Origin: Nitrospirota bacterium
GTDB lineage: Bacteria; Nitrospirota; Nitrospiria; Nitrospirales; Nitrospiraceae
Length of the DNA: 64,000 bases
Assembly: GCA_016219645.1 (NCBI GenBank)
Contig: JACRLR010000040.1
Location: forward strand, 1 to 64,000
Direction: 5' to 3'
Each line of letters opens with the position of its first letter. The stretch's first letter is position 1. The notes below the pieces were generated by a model. That model was not told where the DNA came from, made no database searches, and saw only the letters and a program-made list of their open reading frames with translations. Position numbers and translations under genes: made by a program. Below, piece after piece: positions 7,770 through 16,218 of the stretch.

Positions 7770-9059
7770 ATGGCACGCAAAGGAGGTACTGATCGAGGCA
7801 TCACCCAACGAAAGGGTCGCAAGGGCTGGTGGGTCCGTATCTATGTCCACGGGAGAGAGCGATGGTACCGCTGTGATGCCAAATCACAGGCCAAAGCCCT
7901 CTATGGCCGATTGAAAGCTGACATTCGGGAAGGGACGTTCTTCCCAGAGAAATTTGCGCCACGGAAGGACATCACGCTTCGGGCGTGGATTCTCCGTTGT
8001 CTCGAAGGGTCCACAAATCTGAACATTGAGGGTGAACGGCGGTATGGTCGTCGGTGGTCGCTGCTGCTAGGGAAGCGAATGCTGGCCGATGTCTCACGGG
8101 AAGACATCCGGCAGGTTCAGGCTAAAATGCGGGCCAAACTCAAACCGCGTCCCAAGAATGCTTCTAAAGATTTTCAACCCAAGCGGCGGTGGAGCGATGC
8201 GACGATCAACCGACATTTTGCGTTTCTCCGTCATGTGCTGATGCTGGCAGTTAAAGACGGGAAGCTGACTCAGAATCCGGTCTCTGGGTTGAAGTTCTTC
8301 CCCGAAGTGAAGCGAACGAGGTTTTTGTCCGGCGAGGAGCTTGCCCAGCTCCGAGGGGTGATGCAACAGAGCGACTGGAAGTTAGTCGCCTTTGCGATTG
8401 AGACGGGTCTGAGGCGAGGAGAACAATTTAGTTTGCGATGGGATCAGGTTGACCTAGAAAACGGTGTCCTCACTCTTCCATTGCCCAAGGGAGGAAAAAC
8501 CCGGCATGTGCCCTTGAGCAAGGAAGCCCAGGTGATATTGAGGTCATTTGACTCGTTTCTGCGGTCGGCGTGGGTCTTCCCAGGGTTAAAGAACGTCTCT
8601 CAGCCAATGGACAGCCGTGCGTTCCTTCGCCGGTCGTTTGAGCCTGGCTTACGGAAGGCGGGAATTGTTGGGGCTTGCTGGCATTCGCTACGCCATACCG
8701 CCGCGAGCCGAAGAGTCATGGCCGGAGTGGATTTAGTCTCCGTGAAAGAGATTCTTGGTCATCGTGATATCCAAACAACCCTTCGGTATAGCCATCTCGC
8801 GCCAGGGCACCTTCGGGACGCTGTGAACCGAGGAAGTCTCTCTGGAACCGTGACCAAAACCGTGACCAATCTGGTGGGGAAACGGGAAGAGAAGAGGCAA
8901 CCTGTTGATTATATGGTGCGCCCGGAGGGACTTGAACCCCCAACCCTCGGATCCGAAGTCCGATGCTCTATCCAATTGAGCTACGGGCGCACGTGGCTAT
9001 TTCAAACACTTCGAATGAGATCCTGTCAAGGAGGAGGCGAGGGCACAGCCTCGTGTTGA
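7770..9059 (+). CDS. Tyrosine recombinase (phage-type integrase)
   Basis: The product has an N-terminal arm-binding segment, a core-binding SAM-like domain (about 65-180) and a catalytic domain with the full active site: R215, K243, H305-x-x-R308, H331 and the nucleophile Y340. A GAGGAG site lies 8-10 nt before the ATG. It should integrate and excise the element at tRNA-Arg. Codons 381 onward are written across the att core and the antisense of the tRNA gene, ending at 9059 (429 aa) in this integrated state. In a circle the frame would run from E396 into the left arm and stop at 374-376, giving 409 aa. Residues 358-368 are encoded by the GTGACC repeats. Confidence 0.93.
   Translation: MARKGGTDRGITQRKGRKGWWVRIYVHGRERWYRCDAKSQAKALYGRLKADIREGTFFPEKFAPRKDITLRAWILRCLEGSTNLNIEGERRYGRRWSLLLGKRMLADVSREDIRQVQAKMRAKLKPRPKNASKDFQPKRRWSDATINRHFAFLRHVLMLAVKDGKLTQNPVSGLKFFPEVKRTRFLSGEELAQLRGVMQQSDWKLVAFAIETGLRRGEQFSLRWDQVDLENGVLTLPLPKGGKTRHVPLSKEAQVILRSFDSFLRSAWVFPGLKNVSQPMDSRAFLRRSFEPGLRKAGIVGACWHSLRHTAASRRVMAGVDLVSVKEILGHRDIQTTLRYSHLAPGHLRDAVNRGSLSGTVTKTVTNLVGKREEKRQPVDYMVRPEGLEPPTLGSEVRCSIQLSYGRTWLFQTLRMRSCQGGGEGTASC
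8850..8867. repeat. Two GTGACC repeats at the right end of the element
   Basis: GTGACC at 8850-8855 and 8862-8867 is in the same orientation and with the same AAAACC linker as the left-arm repeats at 460-477. They lie 46 bp from the att core and inside the integrase coding region. They are likely arm-type recombinase sites. Confidence 0.45.
8914..8958. repeat. attR: att core within tRNA-Arg
   Basis: This is the second, identical copy of the 45-bp core at 291-335. Here it is continuous with the 5' half of tRNA-Arg, so the gene is complete at this junction. The strand exchange presumably occurs in the anticodon-loop or T-arm part of the core, as for other tRNA-targeting recombinases. Confidence 0.88.
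8914..8990 (-). tRNA. tRNA-Arg (anticodon TCG)
   Basis: A 77-nt cloverleaf on the bottom strand with encoded CCA. The acceptor stem is GCGCCCG/CGGGCGC, D arm GCTC/GAGC, anticodon stem TCGGA/TCCGA with loop CTTCGGA (anticodon TCG), T loop TTCAAGT. Discriminator base is A. It serves as integration target for the element to its left. Confidence 0.95.
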
Positions 9060-9086
9060 CATGGCAGAGACCATGATCGAGCCTGC

Positions 9087-9587
9087 TCACACCAGCGTGA
9101 GTAACGTTTCAATCAGCTGATTGATTGATTGATCGTCGGTCTCGATCCTATGGTCGGCCGCCGCTTGATATTTCGGCGTCCGTTCCCGCAACACCTCCTG
9201 AATTTCATCGACGAACGACTTGGTCCCGGTCAACGACGGACGCTGATTGTTACCGCCGATTCGTTTCGCGATCGTCTCGACGGAGGCTGTCAGCCAAAAC
9301 ACGGTGCCATTCTTCTTCAAGGCCTCGACATTCTGCGTGCGAAGTATGGCTCCACCGCCGGTGTCGATCACAAGCCGGTCACGGCTGGCGAGTTCTCTGC
9401 AGATATCGGACTCCAGATCGCGAAAATACTCCCATCCCTCTTGAGTCACGATCTCCGGAATCGTGCGCTTTGCACGTTTAACAATCTCTGTATCGGTGGA
9501 CACAAGCTCTCGTCCCAATCGCGCAGCAAGCAGTCTGCCCACCGTACTCTTGCCGGTCCCCCGATAGCCAATCAGCACGATATTCAT
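9087..9587 (-). CDS. aroK: Shikimate kinase
   Basis: A 166-residue P-loop kinase that phosphorylates shikimate at O3, the fifth step of chorismate synthesis. Visible are Walker A GYRGTGKST (residues 7-15), the shikimate-binding DTE near 32-34, a YFRDLES segment and the substrate-binding DTGGGAI near 75-81. Length is normal. It overlaps the end of aroE by 4 bp (ATGA), so the two should be co-translated. It complements the larger aromatic cluster at 20.6-26.2 kb. Confidence 0.95.
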   Translation of the reverse strand: MNIVLIGYRGTGKSTVGRLLAARLGRELVSTDTEIVKRAKRTIPEIVTQEGWEYFRDLESDICRELASRDRLVIDTGGGAILRTQNVEALKKNGTVFWLTASVETIAKRIGGNNQRPSLTGTKSFVDEIQEVLRERTPKYQAAADHRIETDDQSINQLIETLLTLV

Positions 9588-10438
9588 GAGAAACGGGATT
9601 CCAGGACAGAGCGCATGACATCGGCTGGAGCAGCCTGATTAGTCCAGAGTTCGAACTGGGCCGCAGCTTGATGAAAGAACATCTCGAGCCCTGGAATGGT
9701 CCGGCAGCCTGCTGCCTTGGCATCTTTCAGCAACTGGGTGTCCCGAGGGTTGTAGACAATATCCATGACCGTTAGTCCTGCATGAAGTAATGTCGCCGGC
9801 ACAGAGGTATCATGCACTTTGGGCCACATACCCATCGGCGTACAATGGATCAGCACGTGAGTATCCGGCAGAACCTTTCGCAATGTCCTCTCATCAAGAG
9901 GCAATTCCTGCACGATCATCCCTGTGTTCGACTGGAGGTCTCGTGCCAAGGCTGTGCGTTCCTGGGCATCGATTCCAAGGATGGTCAAACGATCGATCCC
10001 AGCCTCTGCTCCAAGCGCGAATGCAATCGCTCGGGCAGCGCCTCCTGACCCCAGCATGGTAACTTGACGCTCTTTCAAGGCAACCGCGCCTTCACGAAGC
10101 GCCCGCAACGCGCCGGTCGCATCGGTGTTATACCCTGTGAGGGTTCCTTCCGTAGCAACAATGGTATTGATCGCGCCGATATGACGCGCGGTCGGCTCGA
10201 CTATGTCAAGAAACGGAACGGCTGCCATCTTATGGGGGATGGTCACGCTGGCGCCGCGAAAGTTGCCTAAGGCGCGAAGACCCTTGACCGCATCCTCGAT
10301 CGCTTCCACCCGGAACGCGAGATACACAAAGTTCAGCCCGAGCTTCTGGAACGCGGCATTGTGAATGGCGGGTGAGAGCGAATGCTCGACTGGATTGCCG
10401 ATTACACCACAAAGCTGAGTGTGCGCGTTGATTTCCAT
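9584..10438 (-). CDS. aroE: Shikimate dehydrogenase
   Basis: This 284-residue enzyme reduces 3-dehydroshikimate to shikimate with NADPH. The substrate-binding N-terminus shows IGNPVEHSLSPAIHN, then the SVTIPHK motif with the catalytic lysine, NTIV and NTDATG. The dinucleotide-binding glycine motif GSGGAARA follows, and the C-terminus ends with a GLEMFFHQAAAQFELWTN helix. Length is typical. It is the first gene of an aroE-aroK pair. Confidence 0.95.
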   Translation of the reverse strand: MEINAHTQLCGVIGNPVEHSLSPAIHNAAFQKLGLNFVYLAFRVEAIEDAVKGLRALGNFRGASVTIPHKMAAVPFLDIVEPTARHIGAINTIVATEGTLTGYNTDATGALRALREGAVALKERQVTMLGSGGAARAIAFALGAEAGIDRLTILGIDAQERTALARDLQSNTGMIVQELPLDERTLRKVLPDTHVLIHCTPMGMWPKVHDTSVPATLLHAGLTVMDIVYNPRDTQLLKDAKAAGCRTIPGLEMFFHQAAAQFELWTNQAAPADVMRSVLESRFS

Positions 10439-10536
10439 GGGTTAAAAGATTGTGACTGCTGTTTCGTCTTTAGCTCAACTCACAATGTACCCATCGCCGC
10501 GAGTGGGGCCTTCACTATTTCCCAAGAGGCATCTAC

Positions 10537-11292
10537 TCACGAGATGGTCATCCCTCCATCGATAGAAAAGGTTCCGCCTGTGACCCAGGCTGCCTCGTCG
10601 GAGGCCAGATAGAGGACCATACTGGCCACCTCTTCTGGTTTCCCGGCTCGGCGGATAGGATAGTGAGAGAGAATGGGATCCAGTTGTTCAGGGTTGCTCA
10701 TCAGCGGAGCGGCCATCGGCGTATCGATGAGCCCTGGATTCACCACATTACAGCGAATGCCCTCCTTAGCGTAGTCGACCGCAAGGGCTCTGGTCATAGC
10801 ATCGAGCGCCCCCTTAGAGGCTGCATAGACCGGCAATGTGGGAAGCCCAATCAGACTCGCGACAGAGGAGATATTGACGATGGCTCCCTTCCCCTGCTTC
10901 AACATCTGTGGTAGGACAGCCCTCGTCATGCGGAATACTCCGCTCAAGTTGACGTCGAGGACATGCGCCCAGGTCGCATCATCGATCTCGTGGAGTCGCC
11001 TCCCAAAGTCCCCTACCCCGGCATTGTTGACGAGGATGTCGAGCCGTCCAAACTGCTGCACCGCCTGACGTACCGTTTCCTGGACATGGGATTCATCTGT
11101 CACCGAACCGACAACGGCGAACACCTTGCCCTGCTCCTTCAGAATGTCGCTCACGACCCGGTACAGCTCATCTTGCCGTCTCCCTGTGATCACGACCGAT
11201 GCCCCCTCACGTGCAAAAGCTTTCGCAATCGCCTCACCGATACCGGCGTTGCCGCCTGTGACGACCGCAACCTTTCCACTTAACCGATTCAT
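10537..11292 (-). CDS. Short-chain dehydrogenase/reductase
   Basis: A classical 251-residue SDR. It has the cofactor motif TGGNAGIG (residues 13-20), NNAG near 90, catalytic Ser-Tyr-Lys as NISSVASL and YAASK, and the GLIDTP loop. Members reduce or oxidise alcohols, ketones or sugars with NAD(P)H; FabG- and glucose-dehydrogenase-like proteins share this pattern and the substrate cannot be told. Its start overlaps the trmI stop by 4 bp, so it is translationally coupled to trmI, an unexpected pairing. Confidence 0.9.
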   Translation of the reverse strand: MNRLSGKVAVVTGGNAGIGEAIAKAFAREGASVVITGRRQDELYRVVSDILKEQGKVFAVVGSVTDESHVQETVRQAVQQFGRLDILVNNAGVGDFGRRLHEIDDATWAHVLDVNLSGVFRMTRAVLPQMLKQGKGAIVNISSVASLIGLPTLPVYAASKGALDAMTRALAVDYAKEGIRCNVVNPGLIDTPMAAPLMSNPEQLDPILSHYPIRRAGKPEEVASMVLYLASDEAAWVTGGTFSIDGGMTIS

Positions 11293-12158
11293 CCTACGTG
11301 ATCCTCTCGTTCTTCGTATGCATCAGTGGCCCCACCGACAGACTCAACAGTTTGAGCCGCGGGCCACAGGCCAGATTCGATTTTCCTAGCCACTGTGATA
11401 AATCCTGAATGCGCGACCATGCGATGATCAGGCCGTATACTGCGCCCCCGAATCGACCAGGTCCTCAGCAACGTTTCAAATGTTTCAACCATACCGAAGA
11501 CCGTCGCTCGCTCAAGGGCCTCCACCGTCTGCACCACTTGAGGAACAGTAGGAACAAAACTCAAATACATGCCGCCGGAACGAAGGACCTGTGCAGCATG
11601 CGGTACCACCTGCCAGGGTTCGGGAAGATCTAGGACGAGACGATCGAAGGGCAGACCATCATCGAGCAAGCTGATCCCCTCGTACGCGTTCCGGCGAAGC
11701 GGGAGGAGATTCGGCACCGGGCCCATGTATCGTTCAATATTCATCATCGCCGTTCTCGCGAAATCCTCACGGGCTTCATAAGTCACCACCAGGCCCCTTG
11801 GCCCAACGGCACGCAAGAGGGCCATCGTCAACGCGCCGGAGCCTGTCCCCGCCTCGAATACGCGCGCACCAGGATAGACATCCGCCCACATAGGAATGAG
11901 CGCAAGATCCTTCGGATACAACACCTGCGCGCCACGCGGCATCTTCAGTACATAGTCGCCGAACGTAGGCCTAAGCGCTAACATCGTCTTGTTGCCGGAG
12001 AGTGTGACTAAAGAACCATCGGGCTTTCCGATGAGGTCGTCGTGAGAAATTTTGTGACCGCTCAGCTGGTAAAGATCTCCAGCCTTCAGGGTCAGGGCAT
12101 ACTGCCGCCCTTTCTTGTCGACTAAGTGGATACGTTCGCCTGACTGGAAATGCGACAT
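11289..12158 (-). CDS. trmI: tRNA (adenine-58-N1)-methyltransferase TrmI
   Basis: A 289-residue class I SAM methyltransferase that makes m1A58 in the T loop of tRNAs. The N-terminal beta domain (1-~75) is followed by the SAM-binding VFEAGTGSGALTMAL near 100, YEAREDFA, and the catalytic-loop motif DLPEPW characteristic of the TrmI/Trm61 family. The C-terminus closes the Rossmann fold. It is transcribed upstream of the SDR gene, with divergent promoters expected toward the sigma-factor gene. Confidence 0.93.
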   Translation of the reverse strand: MSHFQSGERIHLVDKKGRQYALTLKAGDLYQLSGHKISHDDLIGKPDGSLVTLSGNKTMLALRPTFGDYVLKMPRGAQVLYPKDLALIPMWADVYPGARVFEAGTGSGALTMALLRAVGPRGLVVTYEAREDFARTAMMNIERYMGPVPNLLPLRRNAYEGISLLDDGLPFDRLVLDLPEPWQVVPHAAQVLRSGGMYLSFVPTVPQVVQTVEALERATVFGMVETFETLLRTWSIRGRSIRPDHRMVAHSGFITVARKIESGLWPAAQTVESVGGATDAYEEREDHVG

Positions 12159-12645
12159 CGGGAATCTATTCTAGAAGTGCTGTGCCAGGTTTTCAACAAG
12201 GCAAGTCACCAGGTGGCAGACTAGGATCGCCCGATAATTCGAATGAAAGGCTACCTGTATGCCACTTCCCTCGTATCTTAGACGACACTACGTCGCGTGC
12301 CGGGACAGAAGAGTTGAGCCAAAAGTAGATGTGGCGATTGGGCCAGTCGCCTTATGGCCACCCTACACACCTGTAGCAAGATCGCCTCACTGCCTCTCAC
12401 ATATCCTCATTAGAGAGCTTTAATAGTGTCGCCTTTTCCTCGTGATTGCGATCTGTCGTTCTCATGAGCGATCCAGCATAGGACTTGCTACGTAGAGAGA
12501 TAGCAGAGGAACCATGGAGAAGGGAGTCTACAATGAATCGTTTGGCGAATCGCTGTCTCTCATAGACTAGAGCAGGAGCACGCAAGCCCCTTGAAATCGC
12601 AACCACGTGAAGTCAAACATCGGTTGCCAGAGGAGGGATGACGAT
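12159..12645. other. Divergent intergenic region between trmI and sigma-factor gene
   Basis: No gene is supported in these ~490 bases. The short frame on the bottom strand (12397-12606) has no recognisable features. The stretch should carry divergent promoters for trmI and for the sigma factor, but I see no clear -35/-10 pair. The right end holds AGGAGGG (12631-12637), the ribosome-binding site of the sigma gene. Confidence 0.6.
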
Positions 12646-13902
12646 ATGAAAAAGAATCTGTTCTCAAACACTGATCCGGAAGAGTCGCTTACGCTGGCGA
12701 AGGACGTTGATGCGGACGACCCCGAAGCGAGCGATCTGTTGGAAGCGATCAGCCGAGGTTCATCCGAAGAAGACCAGCCCGAGGAGACGTCAAAAACAGA
12801 GACTCGCACCGTTGCGAGCGGCGGCCCGTTCTTGCTGGAGTCACTCTATTTTCGTTCCTTCGGCGAACGCGCCCTCTTGACCAGAGAAGAAGAAGTCGCG
12901 CTAGCGAAGAAGATCGATGACGGAACGAGTACCATTCGAAAAACGTTACGCCAAGTCATACAAGTCTTCTCAAAGCTCAAGCATTCGGACTCCGTGCGCG
13001 AGGCCCGGCGCACACTCCAGATGGTCAGAGGCTTGAGCGGATTTTCAGCTACCGCGATCGACAAGGCCGAGAAGAGTCTCACCGACATGATCGAGCAGGG
13101 AACCGGGCAGCAGAAGCTTCCGGCTTCCATCGCCAAGCAGCTCAAGGAAGGATTGGTCGCCCTCCATTCTGCTCGCATCATACTCGAACGGGCAAAGGAT
13201 GAATTGGTGCGCTGCAACCTCCGCCTCGTCGTGGACGTCGCAAAGCATTACACGGGCCGCGGGCTGACGTTGCTCGATCTCGTGCAAGAAGGAAATATCG
13301 GACTCATGAAAGCGGCAGAGCGCTATCAATACCGCAAAGGATTCAAATTCAGCACCTATGCGACCTGGTGGATCCGCCAAGGCATCACGCGCGCTCTGGC
13401 GGATCAATCCCGGACCATCCGCATTCCAGTCCACCAGACAGAAGCCTCACATCGCATCCTCCGCGTGACCAGACGACTGGGGCAACAGCTGGGCCGGCCG
13501 GCTCGACTCGAAGAGATCGCGCGGGTACTACGGATGAGACCGGAGCGGCTCCGCGAAACCATGCAGGCCTTCCAGGAGCCAGTCGCCCTTGAGAAGCCGG
13601 TGGGTGACGGAAATACGGAATTTGGGGAACTGCTCCCCGATCTGCAAGCAGTCCAACCCGATGCCCATGTGCATCGGACGGAACTGTCGAACCAGCTTGA
13701 ACGTATACTCGGCATGCTTACGCCCCGAGAGCAAACTGTCATCCGGCTGCGCTTCGGTGTCGGCCACGATCAGCCCCGCACACTGGAGCAAGTAGGGCAG
13801 AGCCTCTCGGTGACGCGGGAACGAATTCGCCAGATCGAAGCAAAAGCGTTGAAGAAACTGAAGACCCCCCAGGTGAAGGAAATGTTTGCCGCCATCCGGT
13901 AA
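12646..13902 (+). CDS. Sigma-70 family RNA polymerase sigma factor (group 1/2)
   Basis: The 418-residue protein has an acidic N-terminal leader (1-~55), region 1.2 (TREEEVALAKKID), a ~100-residue non-conserved spacer, region 2 with NLRLVVDVAKHYTGRGLTLLDLVQEGNIGLMKA split over residues 191-223 and the -10-reading YATWWIRQ (238-245). Region 3 (TEASHRI) and region 4 HTH with VTRERIRQIE follow. The ATG at 12646 has AGGAGGG 8 nt upstream; an in-frame GTG at 12607 is less likely. Length and lack of a long region 1.1 suggest an RpoS-like or secondary RpoD-like factor; I cannot say which. Confidence 0.88.
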   Translation: MKKNLFSNTDPEESLTLAKDVDADDPEASDLLEAISRGSSEEDQPEETSKTETRTVASGGPFLLESLYFRSFGERALLTREEEVALAKKIDDGTSTIRKTLRQVIQVFSKLKHSDSVREARRTLQMVRGLSGFSATAIDKAEKSLTDMIEQGTGQQKLPASIAKQLKEGLVALHSARIILERAKDELVRCNLRLVVDVAKHYTGRGLTLLDLVQEGNIGLMKAAERYQYRKGFKFSTYATWWIRQGITRALADQSRTIRIPVHQTEASHRILRVTRRLGQQLGRPARLEEIARVLRMRPERLRETMQAFQEPVALEKPVGDGNTEFGELLPDLQAVQPDAHVHRTELSNQLERILGMLTPREQTVIRLRFGVGHDQPRTLEQVGQSLSVTRERIRQIEAKALKKLKTPQVKEMFAAIR

Positions 13903-13991
13903 ACCACTCGCTTGTAAAGCAGAAAGAGGCGGGGACGATCCTCGTCTCTTGTCCGTTCTACGACTTTCACCCAGAGACGACTTGTGCGACA

Positions 13992-14837
13992 ATGCGGGCG
14001 ATTCGACCAGACGAGGCCCCATTTGGTATTTGCATGAGCCTCCTTGATGGACCAACCCCAAGTCCTGACTTCCCGGGACAGGGGACCGACCCTATTCCGC
14101 TACCACCTCGAACAGGCACGCTCGTCCGCTTTTCACAACCGATCCCCTATGACGAAGCATGGGCCATTCAGAAAAAACTGCAGGAAGAACGGATTGCGGA
14201 AAGGCAAGGGGATGTGTTGTTGCTGCTTGAGCACTCACCGGTCTTTACCCTGGGCCGTATGACACAACCGGCACATTGGAGCCTCGGGGGTGAAGTCCTG
14301 CGCCGGACAGGCGCCACCGTCCAGTCCGTCGATCGGGGCGGCTCGATTACCTACCATGGACCCGGGCAGGTCCTGGGCTATCCGATCCTGAAGCTGTCAC
14401 ACTATTGCTCAGGGCCGAAGCAGTATGTGTGGAAGTTGGAGGAGGTGTTGATCCATACCCTCTTGCGATGGGGGATTGAGGGCTATCGTCTGGAGAAGAA
14501 ACCTGGCGTCTGGGTTCGCCGGAATCACACTGATGCGAAAATTGCGGCGATCGGAGTCCGGATCGATCACGGGGTCACGATTCATGGATTTGCCCTGAAT
14601 GTCGATCTGGATCTATCCCCTTTTTCCTATATCATGCCCTGCGGACTGTCACAATGCCCTGTCACGTCCATGGCTGAGGTCCGGCAATCCATGCTGCCGC
14701 CCTCAGTCGTTGCACAACAGATTGCTGAGGAATTCGCCCGAATATTCGACATTCGATGGGAAAGTCTCTTGCCCGACATCATGGGACAGGGGCATGACGG
14801 CCATGGTCATACATCGGCAGTCCCGCTAGACACCTGA
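13992..14837 (+). CDS. lipB: Lipoyl(octanoyl) transferase
   Basis: LipB moves octanoate from acyl carrier protein to the lipoyl domains of 2-oxoacid dehydrogenases and glycine cleavage H protein. The sequence shows RGGSITYHGPGQVLGYPIL, the acyl-binding lysine in DAKIAAIGVR, GFALNV, and the catalytic cysteine in MPCGL. The 281 residues exceed the usual ~210-240, mostly by a 40-residue N-terminal extension, so the ATG at 14034 may be the true start. It is followed after 15 nt by a glutamate dehydrogenase gene. Confidence 0.92.
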   Translation: MRAIRPDEAPFGICMSLLDGPTPSPDFPGQGTDPIPLPPRTGTLVRFSQPIPYDEAWAIQKKLQEERIAERQGDVLLLLEHSPVFTLGRMTQPAHWSLGGEVLRRTGATVQSVDRGGSITYHGPGQVLGYPILKLSHYCSGPKQYVWKLEEVLIHTLLRWGIEGYRLEKKPGVWVRRNHTDAKIAAIGVRIDHGVTIHGFALNVDLDLSPFSYIMPCGLSQCPVTSMAEVRQSMLPPSVVAQQIAEEFARIFDIRWESLLPDIMGQGHDGHGHTSAVPLDT

Positions 14838-14852
14838 CCAAAGGAACACAGG

Positions 14853-16109
14853 ATGCACGAACTTGATACAGCAACCTTCCGTCTGGCGGTTGCACAATTC
14901 GATCAAGCGGCCGAGGCCATGGAGCTTGATCATAATTTGCGAGAACGGCTGAAACTTCCGCAACGGTCGCTGATGGTCAGTGTCCCGGTCCGGATGGATG
15001 ACGGCCGGGTGGAGGTCTATACAGGCTATCGCGTCCAGCACGATTCTTCCCGGGGCCCCTCAAAAGGCGGCATTCGTTACCATCCGGATGTCAATCTTGG
15101 AGAGGTCGCGGCTCTTGCCATGTGGATGACCTGGAAATGCGCACTCGCCGACCTGCCCTACGGCGGAGCCAAAGGGGGTATTGCAATTGACCCCAAAAAA
15201 TTGTCACGAGCGGAACTACAACGATTGACCAGACGCTATGCAGCAGAGATCTTCCCGTTGATTGGACCAGACAAGGACGTCCCCGCCCCGGATGTCGGGA
15301 CAGACGCCCAGGTCATGGCCTGGATCATGGATACATACAGCCAGCAAGTGGGATTTGCTGTGCCGGGCGTCGTCACGGGTAAGCCCCTATCGATTGGAGG
15401 AAGCCTCGGGCGTGAGGAGGCCACCGGCCGTGGAGTCGTCTATGTCACCATAGAAGCACTTCAACACCTCAAGCTCGACATTCGAAACAGCACTGTGGCA
15501 ATTCAGGGATTCGGCAACGTCGGGTTCCATACAGCCCGTATCATGCAGGAATATGGGGCCCGTGTGATCGCAGTGAGCGACGTGAACGGAGGCATCCACA
15601 ATTCGAACGGGTTGAACATCTCGGAGCTCTTCACACGCTACAAAACCGGGGGCCAGTCCCTCCATGACACCAGGCTGGGGGAGTGGCTTTCCAACGACGA
15701 ATTGCTCCAACTCGACTGCACCGTCCTGGTCCCTGCCGCCCTCTCCGAGCAGATCACCGAACGCAATGCCGCGAAACTGCGCTGCAGAATCCTCGCTGAA
15801 GGAGCGAACGGCCCCACGACACTGGAGGCGGATCGCATTCTACAGGACCACGGAGTCTTTATTATTCCGGACATCCTGGCCAACTCAGGCGGCGTGATCG
15901 TGTCGTACTTCGAATGGGTGCAGGATCTGCAGCGTTTTTTCTGGAAAGCGACAGATATTCAAGCTCGCCTGCAGGATATTCTCACCTCCGCCTTCCATCG
16001 GACATTGCAATTCTCTGTCTCCAAGAACACCTCTATGCGCATGGCTGCCTTGATGAGTGGGATTGACAAAGTCGCTCAAGCTCACCTCCATCGTGGACTC
16101 TATCCGTGA
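14853..16109 (+). CDS. gdhA: Glu/Leu/Phe/Val-type amino acid dehydrogenase
   Basis: A 418-residue NAD(P)-dependent dehydrogenase, most likely glutamate dehydrogenase converting 2-oxoglutarate and ammonia to glutamate. The substrate-binding GGIRYHPDV and the catalytic-lysine motif YGGAKGGI are present, with GPDKDVPAPDVGTD. The Rossmann motif GFGNVGFHTA lies near residue 220, and the C-terminus shows ANSGGVIVSYFEWVQ. Length matches the hexameric small GDH class. Cofactor preference cannot be read with confidence. Confidence 0.93.
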   Translation: MHELDTATFRLAVAQFDQAAEAMELDHNLRERLKLPQRSLMVSVPVRMDDGRVEVYTGYRVQHDSSRGPSKGGIRYHPDVNLGEVAALAMWMTWKCALADLPYGGAKGGIAIDPKKLSRAELQRLTRRYAAEIFPLIGPDKDVPAPDVGTDAQVMAWIMDTYSQQVGFAVPGVVTGKPLSIGGSLGREEATGRGVVYVTIEALQHLKLDIRNSTVAIQGFGNVGFHTARIMQEYGARVIAVSDVNGGIHNSNGLNISELFTRYKTGGQSLHDTRLGEWLSNDELLQLDCTVLVPAALSEQITERNAAKLRCRILAEGANGPTTLEADRILQDHGVFIIPDILANSGGVIVSYFEWVQDLQRFFWKATDIQARLQDILTSAFHRTLQFSVSKNTSMRMAALMSGIDKVAQAHLHRGLYP

Positions 16110-16218
16110 GTTCCCCATACGCATGATTGAAGGAGAATGCAGGGGCTTGGCCCCCTCACTCTTGCAGTCCTCTTACTGGATGCGCTAGGGTGGCCCGGCT
16201 ATAGCCGAGTCGGAAGGG

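Larger units (their letters stand above)
291..8958. mobile_element. tRNA-Arg-integrated element with HUH Rep and tyrosine integrase
   Basis: A 45-bp perfect direct repeat of the 3' part of tRNA-Arg occurs at 291-335 and 8914-8958. A tyrosine recombinase lies directly inside the right copy, and accessory genes fill the interval. This is the classic structure of an element integrated at a tRNA 3' end, with the intact tRNA restored at the right junction. Contents in order: hicA/hicB, three lipoproteins, an inserted IS, Rep, an HTH protein, a zinc-finger protein and integrase. There are no capsid, coat, packaging, conjugation or relaxase/T4SS genes, so it is better called a small integrative plasmid-like or satellite element than a phage or ICE. 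Excision should leave one att copy and an intact tRNA. Confidence 0.85.

Noticed and set aside
8716-8975. Bottom-strand frames through the tRNA and integrase end
   Set aside because: They read antisense of the integrase and through tRNA sequence. They carry no independent features.
12397-12606. A 69-codon bottom-strand frame between trmI and the sigma gene
   Set aside because: No recognisable features and no ribosome-binding site. It sits in the expected promoter region.
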